Below are positions 49,717-58,615 of a stretch of 64,000 nucleotides of DNA, in pieces. The notes beneath the pieces were generated by a model that did not search any database, was not told where the DNA came from, and saw only the letters and a program-made list of their open reading frames with translations. Positions within the stretch are counted from its first letter, which is position 1. Each line of letters opens with the position of its first letter. Location of the stretch: NCBI RefSeq assembly GCF_023168405.1, contig NZ_AP025285.1, forward strand, positions 1,362,001 through 1,426,000, read 5' to 3'. The stretch comes from Leptogranulimonas caecicola (GTDB lineage Bacteria; Actinomycetota; Coriobacteriia; Coriobacteriales; Atopobiaceae). The position numbers and the translations under genes are program-made.

Positions 49717-51121
49717 GCTCCATCTGGCCCAGCCCTATGAGTCCCATCTGGCAGAAGAGGCTGCCCAGGTGGGAAAGATGGCAGGCTACGAGCTTCTGCC
49801 TTGGCAAAGAAACCGCCTGGAGGACTGGAGCGCCATTGGGCCTGACGGCAAATGGGTCCACAAGCGCATCGGCGATTCGGTACCCCGCCAGTCAGGCAAA
49901 TCGGTGGACGGCATCATCTGGGCCACCTTCGCCGCCAGCGCCATGGGCTACAAGGTGCTCTGGACAGACCACAACTACTCGACCACCTGCGAGATGCTCA
50001 GGCGCTTCCAGGAGATCTTCGGCAAGCGGCCTAGAGACCCGGACGCCAAATACAAGCGCTTCAACAAGCTGGTGAAACGCACCAACAACAAGACCGCCCA
50101 GGAGTTCATCGAGCTGAAGAACGGCGGGGTCATAGGCTTTTCCACCCGCACCAACTCGGCTGCCCTGGGGTTCTCCTACGACATCGTCATCTTCGACGAG
50201 GCCCAAGAGCTCACAGACGCCCAAGCCCAAGCCATCCTTCCCACCACCTCCTCCTGCACCAGCCAGAACCCTCAAGTGATCTATCTGGGAACGCCTACCC
50301 GTGCCGGGTCTTTGGCCGACAAGTTCCAGGACTTGAGGAAGGAGGCGTGGGACCGCAAGGCCGACGACCTCACCTGGTGCGAGTACGGCATCGACGACTA
50401 CGCCAAAGCAGAGGACGAGGCCTATTGGTACGAAGCCAATCCCTCCCTAGGCCTCATCACCACCGTGGACGCCATCAAGATCGGGCGAGGCGGCCTCTCA
50501 GATTTGGCCTTCGCCCAAGAGTATCTGGGCTACTGGCTTCCCAAAGAGGCCAACACCATCATCTCCCCCGCCCAGTGGCAGGCCTGCCTCATCGGCGAGG
50601 ACGCCATCCCTCAAGGCCGCGAAGCCTACGGCGTCAAGTTCTCCCCCGACGGGGAGCTGGTGGCCTTGGCCGTGGCGGTTCATCCTCCAGAAGGCCCTGA
50701 ATACGTGGAGCTACTGGAGCTGCAGCCCAGAAGCCGCGGTATCGGCTGGCTGGCCGAATGGCTGGCCTATCACGCCAAGCAGGGCTGCTGCGTGGCCATA
50801 GACGGGCTTTCTGGCACAGGGGACCTCTGCGACCGCTTAGAGCACCTCAAGGCCCCTCGTGGCTATGTGGTAAGAGCCAAAAGCTCAGAGGTCATCACCG
50901 CCGCCACCATGCTGGAAGGCGCCATCACCACCAAAGCCGTCACCCATATCGAGAGCCCCGCCCTAGATGCCTCGGTGCTCACTTCCACCCGCCGTACCAT
51001 CGGCCAGAACGGCGGTTGGGGCTGGGGCGGCGACTCCTGTGCCGTGGAGGCTGCAAGCTTGGCCCTTTGGGCCGTGAGAACCACCAAGAGAAACCCAGCG
51101 AGAAAGCAGGTGCTGTGGTGA
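49661..51121 (+). CDS. Terminase large subunit
   Basis: 486 residues. Packaging ATPase and nuclease. Walker A-like VPRQSGKS, Walker B DIVIFDEAQE, the coupling motif region TPTRAGS, and C-terminal nuclease residues near GVKFSPDG and VAIDGLSGTGD. GGAGGCGACG precedes the ATG. The portal start overlaps its stop. Confidence 0.95.
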   Translation: MTTPSSCSQHPSPPSCTPKLHLAQPYESHLAEEAAQVGKMAGYELLPWQRNRLEDWSAIGPDGKWVHKRIGDSVPRQSGKSVDGIIWATFAASAMGYKVLWTDHNYSTTCEMLRRFQEIFGKRPRDPDAKYKRFNKLVKRTNNKTAQEFIELKNGGVIGFSTRTNSAALGFSYDIVIFDEAQELTDAQAQAILPTTSSCTSQNPQVIYLGTPTRAGSLADKFQDLRKEAWDRKADDLTWCEYGIDDYAKAEDEAYWYEANPSLGLITTVDAIKIGRGGLSDLAFAQEYLGYWLPKEANTIISPAQWQACLIGEDAIPQGREAYGVKFSPDGELVALAVAVHPPEGPEYVELLELQPRSRGIGWLAEWLAYHAKQGCCVAIDGLSGTGDLCDRLEHLKAPRGYVVRAKSSEVITAATMLEGAITTKAVTHIESPALDASVLTSTRRTIGQNGGWGWGGDSCAVEAASLALWAVRTTKRNPARKQVLW

Positions 51122-52587
51122 CAGAGCAGATCGATATTCCTCAGAGCTTGGCTTCTGCAGAAGGCCTCACTTTCGACGAGGGCCTTCTGGTGTCAAAGCT
51201 CACCTCCATTTGGCTGGAGCATGTGGCATCGAACCGGCGGAACGAGTCCTTCTATGAAGGCACCTATCCCATCGAGCCTCTGGGCATCGCCATCGATCCC
51301 AAGAAGGCCTCTGTGTTCGAGGAGCGTGTGGACTGGGCTAGGAAGGCCGTAGACTACATCGCCAACCGCAGCCAATTCGACGGCTTTTCTGCTGGAGACG
51401 ACGAGGCTGCCGTTTCATGGCTCAGGCGCTGGTCTGCCGACAACGACATCGCCAACGCCTATGCGGGAGCCATCACAAGCACCCTCACCCATTCCTGCGC
51501 CTTTGCCACCGTAACCACCCAAGAGCACCATGACCCGCTGCTACGCTTCTATCCTGCCACCGCCGCCGCAGCTCTCTGGGACCGGCGGGCCGGAAGGCTT
51601 GGGGCAGGCCTGGTAGTGGCAGACATGGCAGAGATCGAAGGCCAATCAGTCCCTACCCTGGTGGACGTGTTCACTCCCACAGAGCTCATCGAGCTTTCCT
51701 ACAAGCGCGATGGCTGGGTGGCCCAGACCACCCCTCATCGCCTGGGGCGCTGCCACATGGTGGCCATCGCCAACCGCCCCTCACTTCGCTATCCCTTCGG
51801 CCGCTCCAAGATCGGCCCTGGCATGCGCTCGCTTGTGGGAGAGGCTTCAGAGGTAATGGCTTTGATGAAGCTGGCAGTACAGTTTGCCGCAGCCCCTCAG
51901 ACTTATGCCTTAGGCCTGGATCCCGAGACTATGGAGACCAAAAGCCCCTTCAAAAGCTATATGGACCGCATGTGGGCGGTCTCCCGAGACGAGAACGGCG
52001 ATGTTCCCCAGTTCGGCCAGCTGACCCAGCTCACCATGGAACCGCTGCTGTCCACCATGAGGACGCTTTCTTCCATGGCAGCAGCCGATGCAGGGGTGCC
52101 TGCATCCACCTTCGGAGTGGTCACCGACAACCCCAGCTCTGCCGAGGCCATCAATGCCGCCCGTGAGGATGCCGTCATCGAAGTGACCCGACTGAACCGC
52201 CAGGCATCATCGGCCCTTGCTGACGCCGCCCATATAGCCTTGGCCATCCGAGACGACATCACCTTCGATGAGTCTTTAGAGGCCTATCCGGAGGTAGCTG
52301 TGAAGTTCAGGCCCGCCTCCATGCCCTCCGAGGCATCTTTGGCAGACTCCATGCTCAAGCAGTCCCAGATCATCGAGTGGCTGGCCGACTCCGACGTGCT
52401 GCTCAAACGCCTGGGCTACACCGACGAGGAGATCGCCAGCCTAGAACAGACCAAGCGTGACTACCGCAGCCGCCAGACCATGGAAACCCTTTCCGCCTTG
52501 CCAGAGGTAGTCCAGGCGCCCGGATCGGGCATAGCCGAGGAGGTCGTTGCCCATGAGGATGAGCCGCCAGAGCCTGCTGGCCTATGA
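51118..52587 (+). CDS. Portal protein
   Basis: 489 residues from the GTG overlapping the terminase stop. Features of the SPP1/gp6-like portal family: NRSQFDGF, then a large body and an acidic tail. It forms the dodecameric DNA channel of the head. It overlaps the next gene by 35 bases. Confidence 0.92.
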   Translation: MTEQIDIPQSLASAEGLTFDEGLLVSKLTSIWLEHVASNRRNESFYEGTYPIEPLGIAIDPKKASVFEERVDWARKAVDYIANRSQFDGFSAGDDEAAVSWLRRWSADNDIANAYAGAITSTLTHSCAFATVTTQEHHDPLLRFYPATAAAALWDRRAGRLGAGLVVADMAEIEGQSVPTLVDVFTPTELIELSYKRDGWVAQTTPHRLGRCHMVAIANRPSLRYPFGRSKIGPGMRSLVGEASEVMALMKLAVQFAAAPQTYALGLDPETMETKSPFKSYMDRMWAVSRDENGDVPQFGQLTQLTMEPLLSTMRTLSSMAAADAGVPASTFGVVTDNPSSAEAINAAREDAVIEVTRLNRQASSALADAAHIALAIRDDITFDESLEAYPEVAVKFRPASMPSEASLADSMLKQSQIIEWLADSDVLLKRLGYTDEEIASLEQTKRDYRSRQTMETLSALPEVVQAPGSGIAEEVVAHEDEPPEPAGL

Positions 52588-53749
52588 CCGACTGGTGGGA
52601 GCCGCAGGGGAAAGGGCTGCCACGGCCTACGAACGGCTGCTTTCGCTCTGGCTTTCCAACAACCCTCAGGCCACAGAAAACGAGATCATCGACGCTGCAG
52701 CCTACTTCGCCTGCACCACTCTCAACACCTATGGAGAAGCCGCCGCCACCGCGGCAGACGAGCTCTGCCGCCAGTTGGCAGCCCAAGACAAGATCTCCGG
52801 CACCACTCACACCGACTATGCCCCAGACAGAAAAGAGATCGGCAAGATCCTAGGGAGCCAAAAAAGCCGAGAACCCCTTACTCAAGGAGATCGGTCTAAA
52901 TTCGTTGCCCTCTCATCTGACCGTGTGAAAGATGAGTGCCACAGAGCTGCCAACAAGCAGATGCTCAAGAGCGCTAAGGCCTTGGGTTGCAAACGCTATG
53001 CCCGAGTGCCCGTAGGCGACTCCAAGACCTGCGAATTCTGCGTCAGCATTGCTGCCAACGGCTTTCATGGGCTCACCGAGGAAGGAGCCAAGAAGCTCAC
53101 TCGCCTCCATGACAATTGCCGCTGCAAGGTGATCCCTGGCTTTGGCAGAAGCCCGTCTGTAGAGGACTACGACCCCGAGGAGTACAAGGAGGCCTACGAG
53201 CTCCGTCAGAGGCTGGAACAAGAAGGCTATTCGGTATCTCAGATCCAACGGGCTATGGCAGGAGAGCCGGTGGAAAGTCTAGGCGCTCCCAACAGCGGCA
53301 AGGGCGGGAGGCAAAAGTTACATACTTTGGATGATCCTGCGCGCGATTATTACGGCTCCGCAGAATCGTCTAATCCCAAAGAGCTGGCAGCTCTAAAAGA
53401 GTCTCTCATTTCGAGAGGCTTTGAACTAATAGATAAAACGGAGTCCGCTCATGGAAAAGATGCCATCGGATATGGACCAAACCCAAATGCTGGAAGACCA
53501 GGGCAACTCCACTACATTCAAGGCATGAGCTACTCAGCGTGGCTTCATGAGGCTGACCATGCAGCCTATGATGAAAACTTAGGTTTTCCAGGACTATCCC
53601 ATTATCTAAAAGATCAAGCTCTTTGGGCAAATATGGAACGTCACGCATATACAATAGAGGTTGACCGAGCAAAAGCCCAAGGGAATCACGAACTCGTTGC
53701 AAGACTCGAAACGTTGATGAGAGAGGAGTTGAACAAGCATTATGGATAA
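52553..53749 (+). CDS. MuF-type minor head protein with C-terminal metallopeptidase-like toxin domain
   Basis: 398 residues. The N-terminal two-thirds (1-240) is a phage minor head/MuF protein with the zinc-like motif SKTCEFC..LHDNCRC. From about residue 245 the DNA becomes AT-richer and the protein changes to an unrelated domain: GYGPNPNAGRPGQLHYIQGM, then WLHEADHAAYDEN with a HExxH motif, then MERHAYTIE. Polymorphic MuF toxins with swapped C-termini are known in prophages. A neighbouring gene starts 8 bases before the stop. GAGGAGGTCG precedes the ATG. Confidence 0.82.
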   Translation: MRMSRQSLLAYDRLVGAAGERAATAYERLLSLWLSNNPQATENEIIDAAAYFACTTLNTYGEAAATAADELCRQLAAQDKISGTTHTDYAPDRKEIGKILGSQKSREPLTQGDRSKFVALSSDRVKDECHRAANKQMLKSAKALGCKRYARVPVGDSKTCEFCVSIAANGFHGLTEEGAKKLTRLHDNCRCKVIPGFGRSPSVEDYDPEEYKEAYELRQRLEQEGYSVSQIQRAMAGEPVESLGAPNSGKGGRQKLHTLDDPARDYYGSAESSNPKELAALKESLISRGFELIDKTESAHGKDAIGYGPNPNAGRPGQLHYIQGMSYSAWLHEADHAAYDENLGFPGLSHYLKDQALWANMERHAYTIEVDRAKAQGNHELVARLETLMREELNKHYG

Positions 53750-54050
53750 CAAGAATACCCAGCAAATAGTCACTCCTCCTGTCGATGAAATAAGGACTCT
53801 TCTCCAATCCAATAAATCTGGATTGCAGGCAAATGCCATCGCTCTTCTTATAGAAAATCGTATTTATAATCATGAGTTTTTGCAGGCCGTCGGAATGCTT
53901 ATCGACAGCCCCGAGAAGATAGGATTTGGTTTGCCTCTGTCAGATTTAGCATCTATTTATGTTGCGCTGGCAACAGACCAGCCGTATAAATCTGAATATA
54001 AATGCTTCGAGCAACTTTACGAAGATTACAAGTCGCGTTTTTCGATTTAA
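53742..54050 (+). CDS. Putative immunity protein for the MuF toxin domain
   Basis: 102 residues, acidic, helical, no signal peptide. It starts 8 bases inside the MuF gene end (ATGGATAA). AT-rich like the toxin part. No family recognised. Immunity is inferred from position, size and shared base composition. Confidence 0.55.
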   Translation: MDNKNTQQIVTPPVDEIRTLLQSNKSGLQANAIALLIENRIYNHEFLQAVGMLIDSPEKIGFGLPLSDLASIYVALATDQPYKSEYKCFEQLYEDYKSRFSI

Positions 54051-54095
54051 CGCTGTTTAACGCATCCGTGCTATTGAAAGGCTGCCAGTGATCCC

Positions 54096-54443
54096 ATGGG
54101 GGTGATTACATTGGCCACAGATGACATGCAGGTGATCATCTATAAGATCCTCGCCTACCTCTACAGCTGCATGAAAAACGGCATCAAGCCTGACCGCGAC
54201 AGATACTCTCACGTGGCTTTTGGAATCCCCGAATCCTATTGGAACTCCATCATGCTCGAACTTCATGAGCATGGTTATGTACGAGGACTGGTTATAGCCA
54301 ATGACTTTGGGGGTGACCTGATAGTGGCTGGCTGCGATCCCACTATCACCTTTGAGGGCATCCAATACTTGCAAGAAAACTCATTGATGCAAAAGACCAA
54401 GAGGTTTCTTCAAGACACCAAATCAATCATCCCTGGCATCTAA
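54096..54443 (+). CDS. YjcQ-family protein
   Basis: 115 residues: VIIYKILAYLYSCM, YVRGLVIANDFGGDLIVAGCDPTITFEGIQYLQENSLMQK match the YjcQ winged-helix-like family of phage and plasmid origin. A TTG start at 54111 with GGGGGTG is also possible. A terminator follows. Confidence 0.8.
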   Translation: MGVITLATDDMQVIIYKILAYLYSCMKNGIKPDRDRYSHVAFGIPESYWNSIMLELHEHGYVRGLVIANDFGGDLIVAGCDPTITFEGIQYLQENSLMQKTKRFLQDTKSIIPGI

Positions 54444-54476
54444 ACAGCCAATCATCCAATCTGCTTTGTTCACCTA

Positions 54477-54499
54477 AGCGCCCTTAAGGGGCGCTTTTT
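54477..54499 (+). terminator. Terminator after the YjcQ gene
   Basis: AGCGCCC and GGGCGCT around TTAAG, followed by TTTTT. Similar in sequence to the next terminator at 54811. Confidence 0.75.
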
Positions 54500-54516
54500 C
54501 GTAGGAAGGGGCACCC

Positions 54517-54768
54517 ATGGCCTACATCAACAAGACCTTCCTCAAGTGCGACCGATGCGGAGAGGCCCGCGAAGTAGCTTTCGAGGAGAGGTCTACCTCC
54601 ATGAAGTGGAGGGCTGATCGCTCCGCTGAGGATGAAGGCTGGTGCGAAACTAGCCAAAACCATCATCTGTGCCCCCGCTGCGCAGCTCCTTACCTAGCCA
54701 AAAAGCGCGAGCTAGAGACAGAGCTTGAGCGTCTTTCCGGAGAGATAAGTGTGCAGGTTACCTTGTAG
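54517..54768 (+). CDS. Small zinc-ribbon protein
   Basis: 83 residues: two CxxC pairs (CDRCGEA and CPRCAAP) bracket a middle with charged residues, then a coiled-coil end. GTAGGAAGGGGCACCC precedes the ATG. Its own terminators on both sides mark it as an independent transcription unit in the head operon. Confidence 0.65.
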   Translation: MAYINKTFLKCDRCGEAREVAFEERSTSMKWRADRSAEDEGWCETSQNHHLCPRCAAPYLAKKRELETELERLSGEISVQVTL

Positions 54769-54810
54769 CCATCTCCCTACCAGCATCCCACTCCACAATC
54801 TCGTTGAATC

Positions 54811-54834
54811 AAGCGCCTTAAGGGCGCTTTTTTC
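54811..54834 (+). terminator. Terminator after the zinc-ribbon gene
   Basis: AAGCGCC-TTAAG-GGCGCTT followed by TTTT. Nearly the same stem as at 54477. Confidence 0.75.
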
Positions 54835-54936
54835 ATAGCTACGCAGCCTTGGGCGGCAACCAAGGCACCCACCTCGCTGGCAGGGAAAGCCAGCTCGACC
54901 ACGTCTGAGCAGACGGACCCACAAGAAAGGACAGCC

Positions 54937-55386
54937 ATGGAATTCACTCCCATCAACACCCAAGAGGACTTCGACGCCGCCATCAAGGATCGCTTGACCC
55001 GCGAGCGCAAGAAGATGGCCGAGAAGTACGGCGACTACGAAGAGCTCAAAGTCCAGGCAGAGGCCGCCAAGGAAGCCCAGGCCCAGATGGAAGAGCTTCG
55101 TCGCAAGGCCGATGAGGCAGAAGGGGCTCTAAGCCGTATGACCCAGGAGCGCGAGACCGAGCAGCTGCGCCAGAAGGTTTCCGAGGAGACTGGTGTTCCT
55201 GCCCGCCTTATCGCTGGCGTCGACGAAGAGGCCATGCGCGCCTCGGCCAAAGACTTAGCCGAGTGGGCCAAGCCCAAAAGCGGCGTGAGCACTTCTCGGC
55301 CAGGTTATTTTGCTGATGGAGCCAAGCCCAAGAAGGCCACCCGCGACCAGTTCGCTGAATCCATGGAACCTGTCCTGAATCACTAG
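54937..55386 (+). CDS. Phage scaffold-like protein
   Basis: 149 residues, a long charged coiled coil (EELKVQAEAAKEAQAQMEEL) with a short C-terminal part. Position right before the capsid gene and the DUF4355-like style fit a scaffold. AAAGGACAGCC precedes the ATG. Confidence 0.75.
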   Translation: MEFTPINTQEDFDAAIKDRLTRERKKMAEKYGDYEELKVQAEAAKEAQAQMEELRRKADEAEGALSRMTQERETEQLRQKVSEETGVPARLIAGVDEEAMRASAKDLAEWAKPKSGVSTSRPGYFADGAKPKKATRDQFAESMEPVLNH

Positions 55387-55403
55387 CAGAAAGGAAGATC
55401 GAA

Positions 55404-56336
55404 ATGGCCATTACCACTCCCATCGACATGTCCACCGGCACCACCGGCGTGGTGCTTCCCAAGGACGTATCCTCCGAGATCCTTGCCAAGGCCCAGGAGG
55501 CCAGCGCCGTCATGAGCCTGGCTACCCCTATCACCCTGCCTGGCCCAGGCCTTACCATCCCGGTCATCACCGGCGACCCTGAGGCCAGCTGGGTAGGCGA
55601 GACCGAGGCTGCCCCGGTAAGCAAGTCCTCCATCTCCTCCAAGTACATGAAGAGCTACAAGCTCTCCCTGATCGAGCTCTTCTCCCGAGAATTCACCCGC
55701 GACCTTCCCGCCCTCTACGACGAGCTCATCGCCCGCCTGCCCGGCTCCATGGGCAAGAAGTTCGACGAGACGATCTTTACCGGCACCACTCCCGGCACCG
55801 GCTTCGACGTGCTCTCCGACGCCACCCAGACGGTCAAGATCACCGACAACGCCGCCGGCAAGACCTACGACGCCTTCCTGGACGCCGACGAGCTGGTGGC
55901 TGCCGCCGACGGCCAGGTGAACGCCTATGTGCTCTCGCCCAAGGGCCGCACCACGGTGCTCAAGTGCAAAGACACCAACAACCGCCCCTACTTCCTGGGT
56001 TCCCCCATGGACGGCACTGGCACCATGTCCATCCTGGACAAGGCCGTGAAGCTCACCAACCGCGTCCACAAGGCTGGCGTCAAGAAGGGCACCAGCGACA
56101 ACGGCACCCCTGAGCAGCTGGGCATCGCCGGTGACTGGTCCGGCGCCCGCTACGGCATCGTGGACAACGTCACGGTGACCCCCTCCACCGAGGCCACGGT
56201 CTTCGACGCCGACGGCAACGCCATCTCCCTCTACCAGCGCCAGATGGTGGCCATGATGGTCTCCTTCGAGGTGGGCTTCATCGTCCGCGACAAGAACCAG
56301 TTCGTGCGCCTCGTAGGCGACGTTCCCACTGCCTAA
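55404..56336 (+). CDS. Major capsid protein, HK97 fold
   Basis: 310 residues: an N-terminal arm, VVLPKDVSSEI, WVGETEAAPVS (E-loop region), VSFEVGFIVRDKNQFVRL (C-terminal P-domain signature). Forms the icosahedral head. The last base of its stop codon (TAA) overlaps the next ATG. Confidence 0.93.
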   Translation: MAITTPIDMSTGTTGVVLPKDVSSEILAKAQEASAVMSLATPITLPGPGLTIPVITGDPEASWVGETEAAPVSKSSISSKYMKSYKLSLIELFSREFTRDLPALYDELIARLPGSMGKKFDETIFTGTTPGTGFDVLSDATQTVKITDNAAGKTYDAFLDADELVAAADGQVNAYVLSPKGRTTVLKCKDTNNRPYFLGSPMDGTGTMSILDKAVKLTNRVHKAGVKKGTSDNGTPEQLGIAGDWSGARYGIVDNVTVTPSTEATVFDADGNAISLYQRQMVAMMVSFEVGFIVRDKNQFVRLVGDVPTA

Positions 56337-56707
56337 TGGCCGATGAGAGCACGCCCCTGGCTACAGTGGACGACTTGCGAGATGCAGGTGTTGACATAGG
56401 TCCAGCAGACGAGGGGCGCGCCTCCTTCGTGCTGGACCTTGCCAGCGCCCTTATCCGCTCAGAGGAAGGGCCGGATGCAAGCCCTGACACCGAGCGATTG
56501 GTGTGCATCTCTGTGAGCCGTCGTGCCTTGGGGGCCGTGGCTGACGGCGTCACCCAACAGAGCCAGACCACAGGGCCGTTCACCGAGTCCTTCACCTTTG
56601 GAAACCCCTACGGCGACCTGTTTCTGACCAAGGCCGAGCGAACCATGCTGGGAGCCCACAAGGTCGCCTGTGGTTCCATCTCTAGGATCGGAGGTGCCGA
56701 TGAGTGA
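56336..56707 (+). CDS. Head-tail connector protein
   Basis: 123 residues, helical, starting MADESTPLATVDDLRDAG, typical of adaptor (gp6/gp15-like) proteins. It overlaps the capsid stop and the next gene start. Confidence 0.75.
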   Translation: MADESTPLATVDDLRDAGVDIGPADEGRASFVLDLASALIRSEEGPDASPDTERLVCISVSRRALGAVADGVTQQSQTTGPFTESFTFGNPYGDLFLTKAERTMLGAHKVACGSISRIGGADE

Positions 56708-57044
56708 CTTCATGGCAGGCCAGCAAGTAACGGTCGTCCCCCGCAAAGCTCAGGCCTCTGACATCCATGGAGATCCGATCATGGCTGGCGGGAAGCCCTT
56801 CTCCGTAGCAGGTGCCTTGGTAGCTCCCGGAGACCCCGAGGCCTCGTCCATCGAGTGGGATCCCGAAGGCGCCCAGGTGGACGTGACGGTCTACTTTCCC
56901 AAGGGCACCGATGTCGCTGCCTTGGACGGGGCCGACGTGAAGGTGAATAAAGACACCTACCGCTGTGTTGGCAGGCCCGCCGTCTGGCCAGAGAGCGCTC
57001 CCGGATCTCGAAACATCGTCTGGAAGGGGACCCGCATTGGCTGA
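56700..57044 (+). CDS. Head closure (stopper)-like protein
   Basis: 114 residues, beta-rich with VTVYFPKGTDVAALDGADV and a C-terminal VWKGTRIG. GGAGGTGCCG precedes the ATG at 56700. Position fits a stopper protein. Confidence 0.7.
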   Translation: MSDFMAGQQVTVVPRKAQASDIHGDPIMAGGKPFSVAGALVAPGDPEASSIEWDPEGAQVDVTVYFPKGTDVAALDGADVKVNKDTYRCVGRPAVWPESAPGSRNIVWKGTRIG

Positions 57045-57333
57045 CAAAACCTTCGTGAAAGACGAGGCGGGCATCGTCGAGATGCTCACCTCTACCGTGG
57101 CCCCCGCCGTCCAGCAGGCAGCACAAATCGGGGCCGACAAGATGCGAGGCATGGGCTTCGAGGCCGAGGTGGAGCCTGCTGGCGGCAAGGACCGCTGCGG
57201 CTTCAAGTATGGCCTCACCTTAGACGTGAGGCCTAAGAGCCGGGCCGACTGGCACACGGTGAACCACCGTCATGAGCCTCGAGGCCTAGAGAAGCTCCGA
57301 CGGCTCCAAGAGGCTGCAAAGGAGACCTTATGA
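57037..57333 (+). CDS. HK97 gp10-like tail completion protein
   Basis: 98 residues, start TTG after GGAAGGGGACCCGCA. LTLDVRPKSRADWHTVNH resembles the gp10-like family. It overlaps both neighbours by a few bases. Confidence 0.65.
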   Translation: MADKTFVKDEAGIVEMLTSTVAPAVQQAAQIGADKMRGMGFEAEVEPAGGKDRCGFKYGLTLDVRPKSRADWHTVNHRHEPRGLEKLRRLQEAAKETL

Positions 57334-57683
57334 TCGACGCCATCGCCATCGTGAAAGAGGCCTTGAAAGCCCATGTGCCAGAGGTCCCCTTCTCCACGGT
57401 GCTGCCAGACCCGGCTCCCACCTCTGCCCATGTGCTGGGCTGGGTGCAGTCTGCCACAGACACCGACTTTCTGTATAGGCCCCAGGTGGCTCTGGTGTGC
57501 TGGGGCACTTCCGACGCCTCCGCCATGGCCTTGGCCATGGATTGCGCCAGGGCAGTGGAGCTGGCAGCCCAGACCCATCCCAGGCTCTCTGCAGCCTCTG
57601 TGGCATCCCTTTCCCGAGACACCTTTACTCCTGGCGGCTGCGCTCGCTACCGCCTATTGCTCAATCTCATCATCAACAAATAA
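57330..57683 (+). CDS. Tail terminator-like protein
   Basis: 117 residues in the usual position before the tail tube gene. Compact alpha/beta; no strong motif. GGAGACC precedes the ATG. Confidence 0.65.
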   Translation: MIDAIAIVKEALKAHVPEVPFSTVLPDPAPTSAHVLGWVQSATDTDFLYRPQVALVCWGTSDASAMALAMDCARAVELAAQTHPRLSAASVASLSRDTFTPGGCARYRLLLNLIINK

Positions 57684-57694
57684 GGAGGAATCCC

Positions 57695-58324
57695 ATGGCT
57701 GAAAACGACTCCGAGGTAACCCAGACCGACAGCCAGACCGAGTCTGCCGTCACCCCCGCCGCATCCAACGATTCCCGCTACGTATCCACCACTCGCGGCG
57801 TCCAGGGCGGCTATCTCTTCGTAGCCCCGGTTGGCACCACCCTTCCCACCGACTACTCTTCCACTTTGGCAGCAGAGTTCGTCAACGCTGGCTATATCGG
57901 CGAGGACGGCTTCACCGAGGGCACCGACTCTGACAGCTCCGACTTCAAGGACATCAACGGAGACATCGTCGACTCCAGCTCGGCAGGCACCTCTGAGACC
58001 TTGGTACTGAAACTCTTGAACATGGATGCCCCTGCCCTCAAGGTGCAGTACGGCTCTGCCAACGTCACCAGCGATGCCACCAAGGGCTTGGAAGTAAAGC
58101 ATCGCTGGTCCAAGGCCAACGATACCTGGTCCTGCGTGCTGGAGCTGGTGCTCAAAGACGGGCGCCGCTGGCGCAAGGTGATCCCCTCCGGCAAGGTCAC
58201 CGAACTCGGCGAGTTCACCGGCTCTTCCTCGGAGCTGGCAGGCCGAGAAGTGACCCTCACCTACATCACCGACTCCGACGGCGTCGGTTGCTTCGACTAC
58301 ATCGCTCCTGTCGCTTCCAACTAA
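57695..58324 (+). CDS. Major tail (tube) protein
   Basis: 209 residues, beta-rich; N-terminal low-complexity TQTDSQTESAVTPAAS then RGVQGGYLFVAPVGTTLP. TAAGGAGGAATCCC precedes the ATG. Forms the tail tube. The position and length fit a siphophage. Confidence 0.88.
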   Translation: MAENDSEVTQTDSQTESAVTPAASNDSRYVSTTRGVQGGYLFVAPVGTTLPTDYSSTLAAEFVNAGYIGEDGFTEGTDSDSSDFKDINGDIVDSSSAGTSETLVLKLLNMDAPALKVQYGSANVTSDATKGLEVKHRWSKANDTWSCVLELVLKDGRRWRKVIPSGKVTELGEFTGSSSELAGREVTLTYITDSDGVGCFDYIAPVASN

Positions 58325-58345
58325 GACTTTCGAGAGGATCAGCCC

Positions 58346-58615
58346 ATGAGCTCTAAACGTGACCAGAAAGCCACCTTTGCCTACGAAGGCCTGGAGATCA
58401 CCTACAACCCTGCTTGCATCACTGACTGGGCTTGGCAGCACACCATGGCCAAAGGCCCCCTGGAGCAAATGAACGCCTTCGACGAGCTGTTCTGCGGCAA
58501 ATCCGACGAGGTGGCCGCAGCCCTCGACGAAGCTGGCCTTGCTTCTGAGGGCACCATGAGCGCCATGGACAACCTCATCCAAGCGCTGCTGAAAAAGGTG
58601 GGTCCAAAAAACTAG
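58346..58615 (+). CDS. Tail assembly chaperone, zero-frame (gpG-type) product
   Basis: 89 residues ending VGPKN. It carries a slippery heptamer AAAAAAC at 58606-58612 (codons ..A AAA AAC) just before the stop TAG at 58613. Acts on the tape measure during tail assembly. GAGAGGATCAGCCC precedes the ATG. Confidence 0.88.
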   Translation: MSSKRDQKATFAYEGLEITYNPACITDWAWQHTMAKGPLEQMNAFDELFCGKSDEVAAALDEAGLASEGTMSAMDNLIQALLKKVGPKN

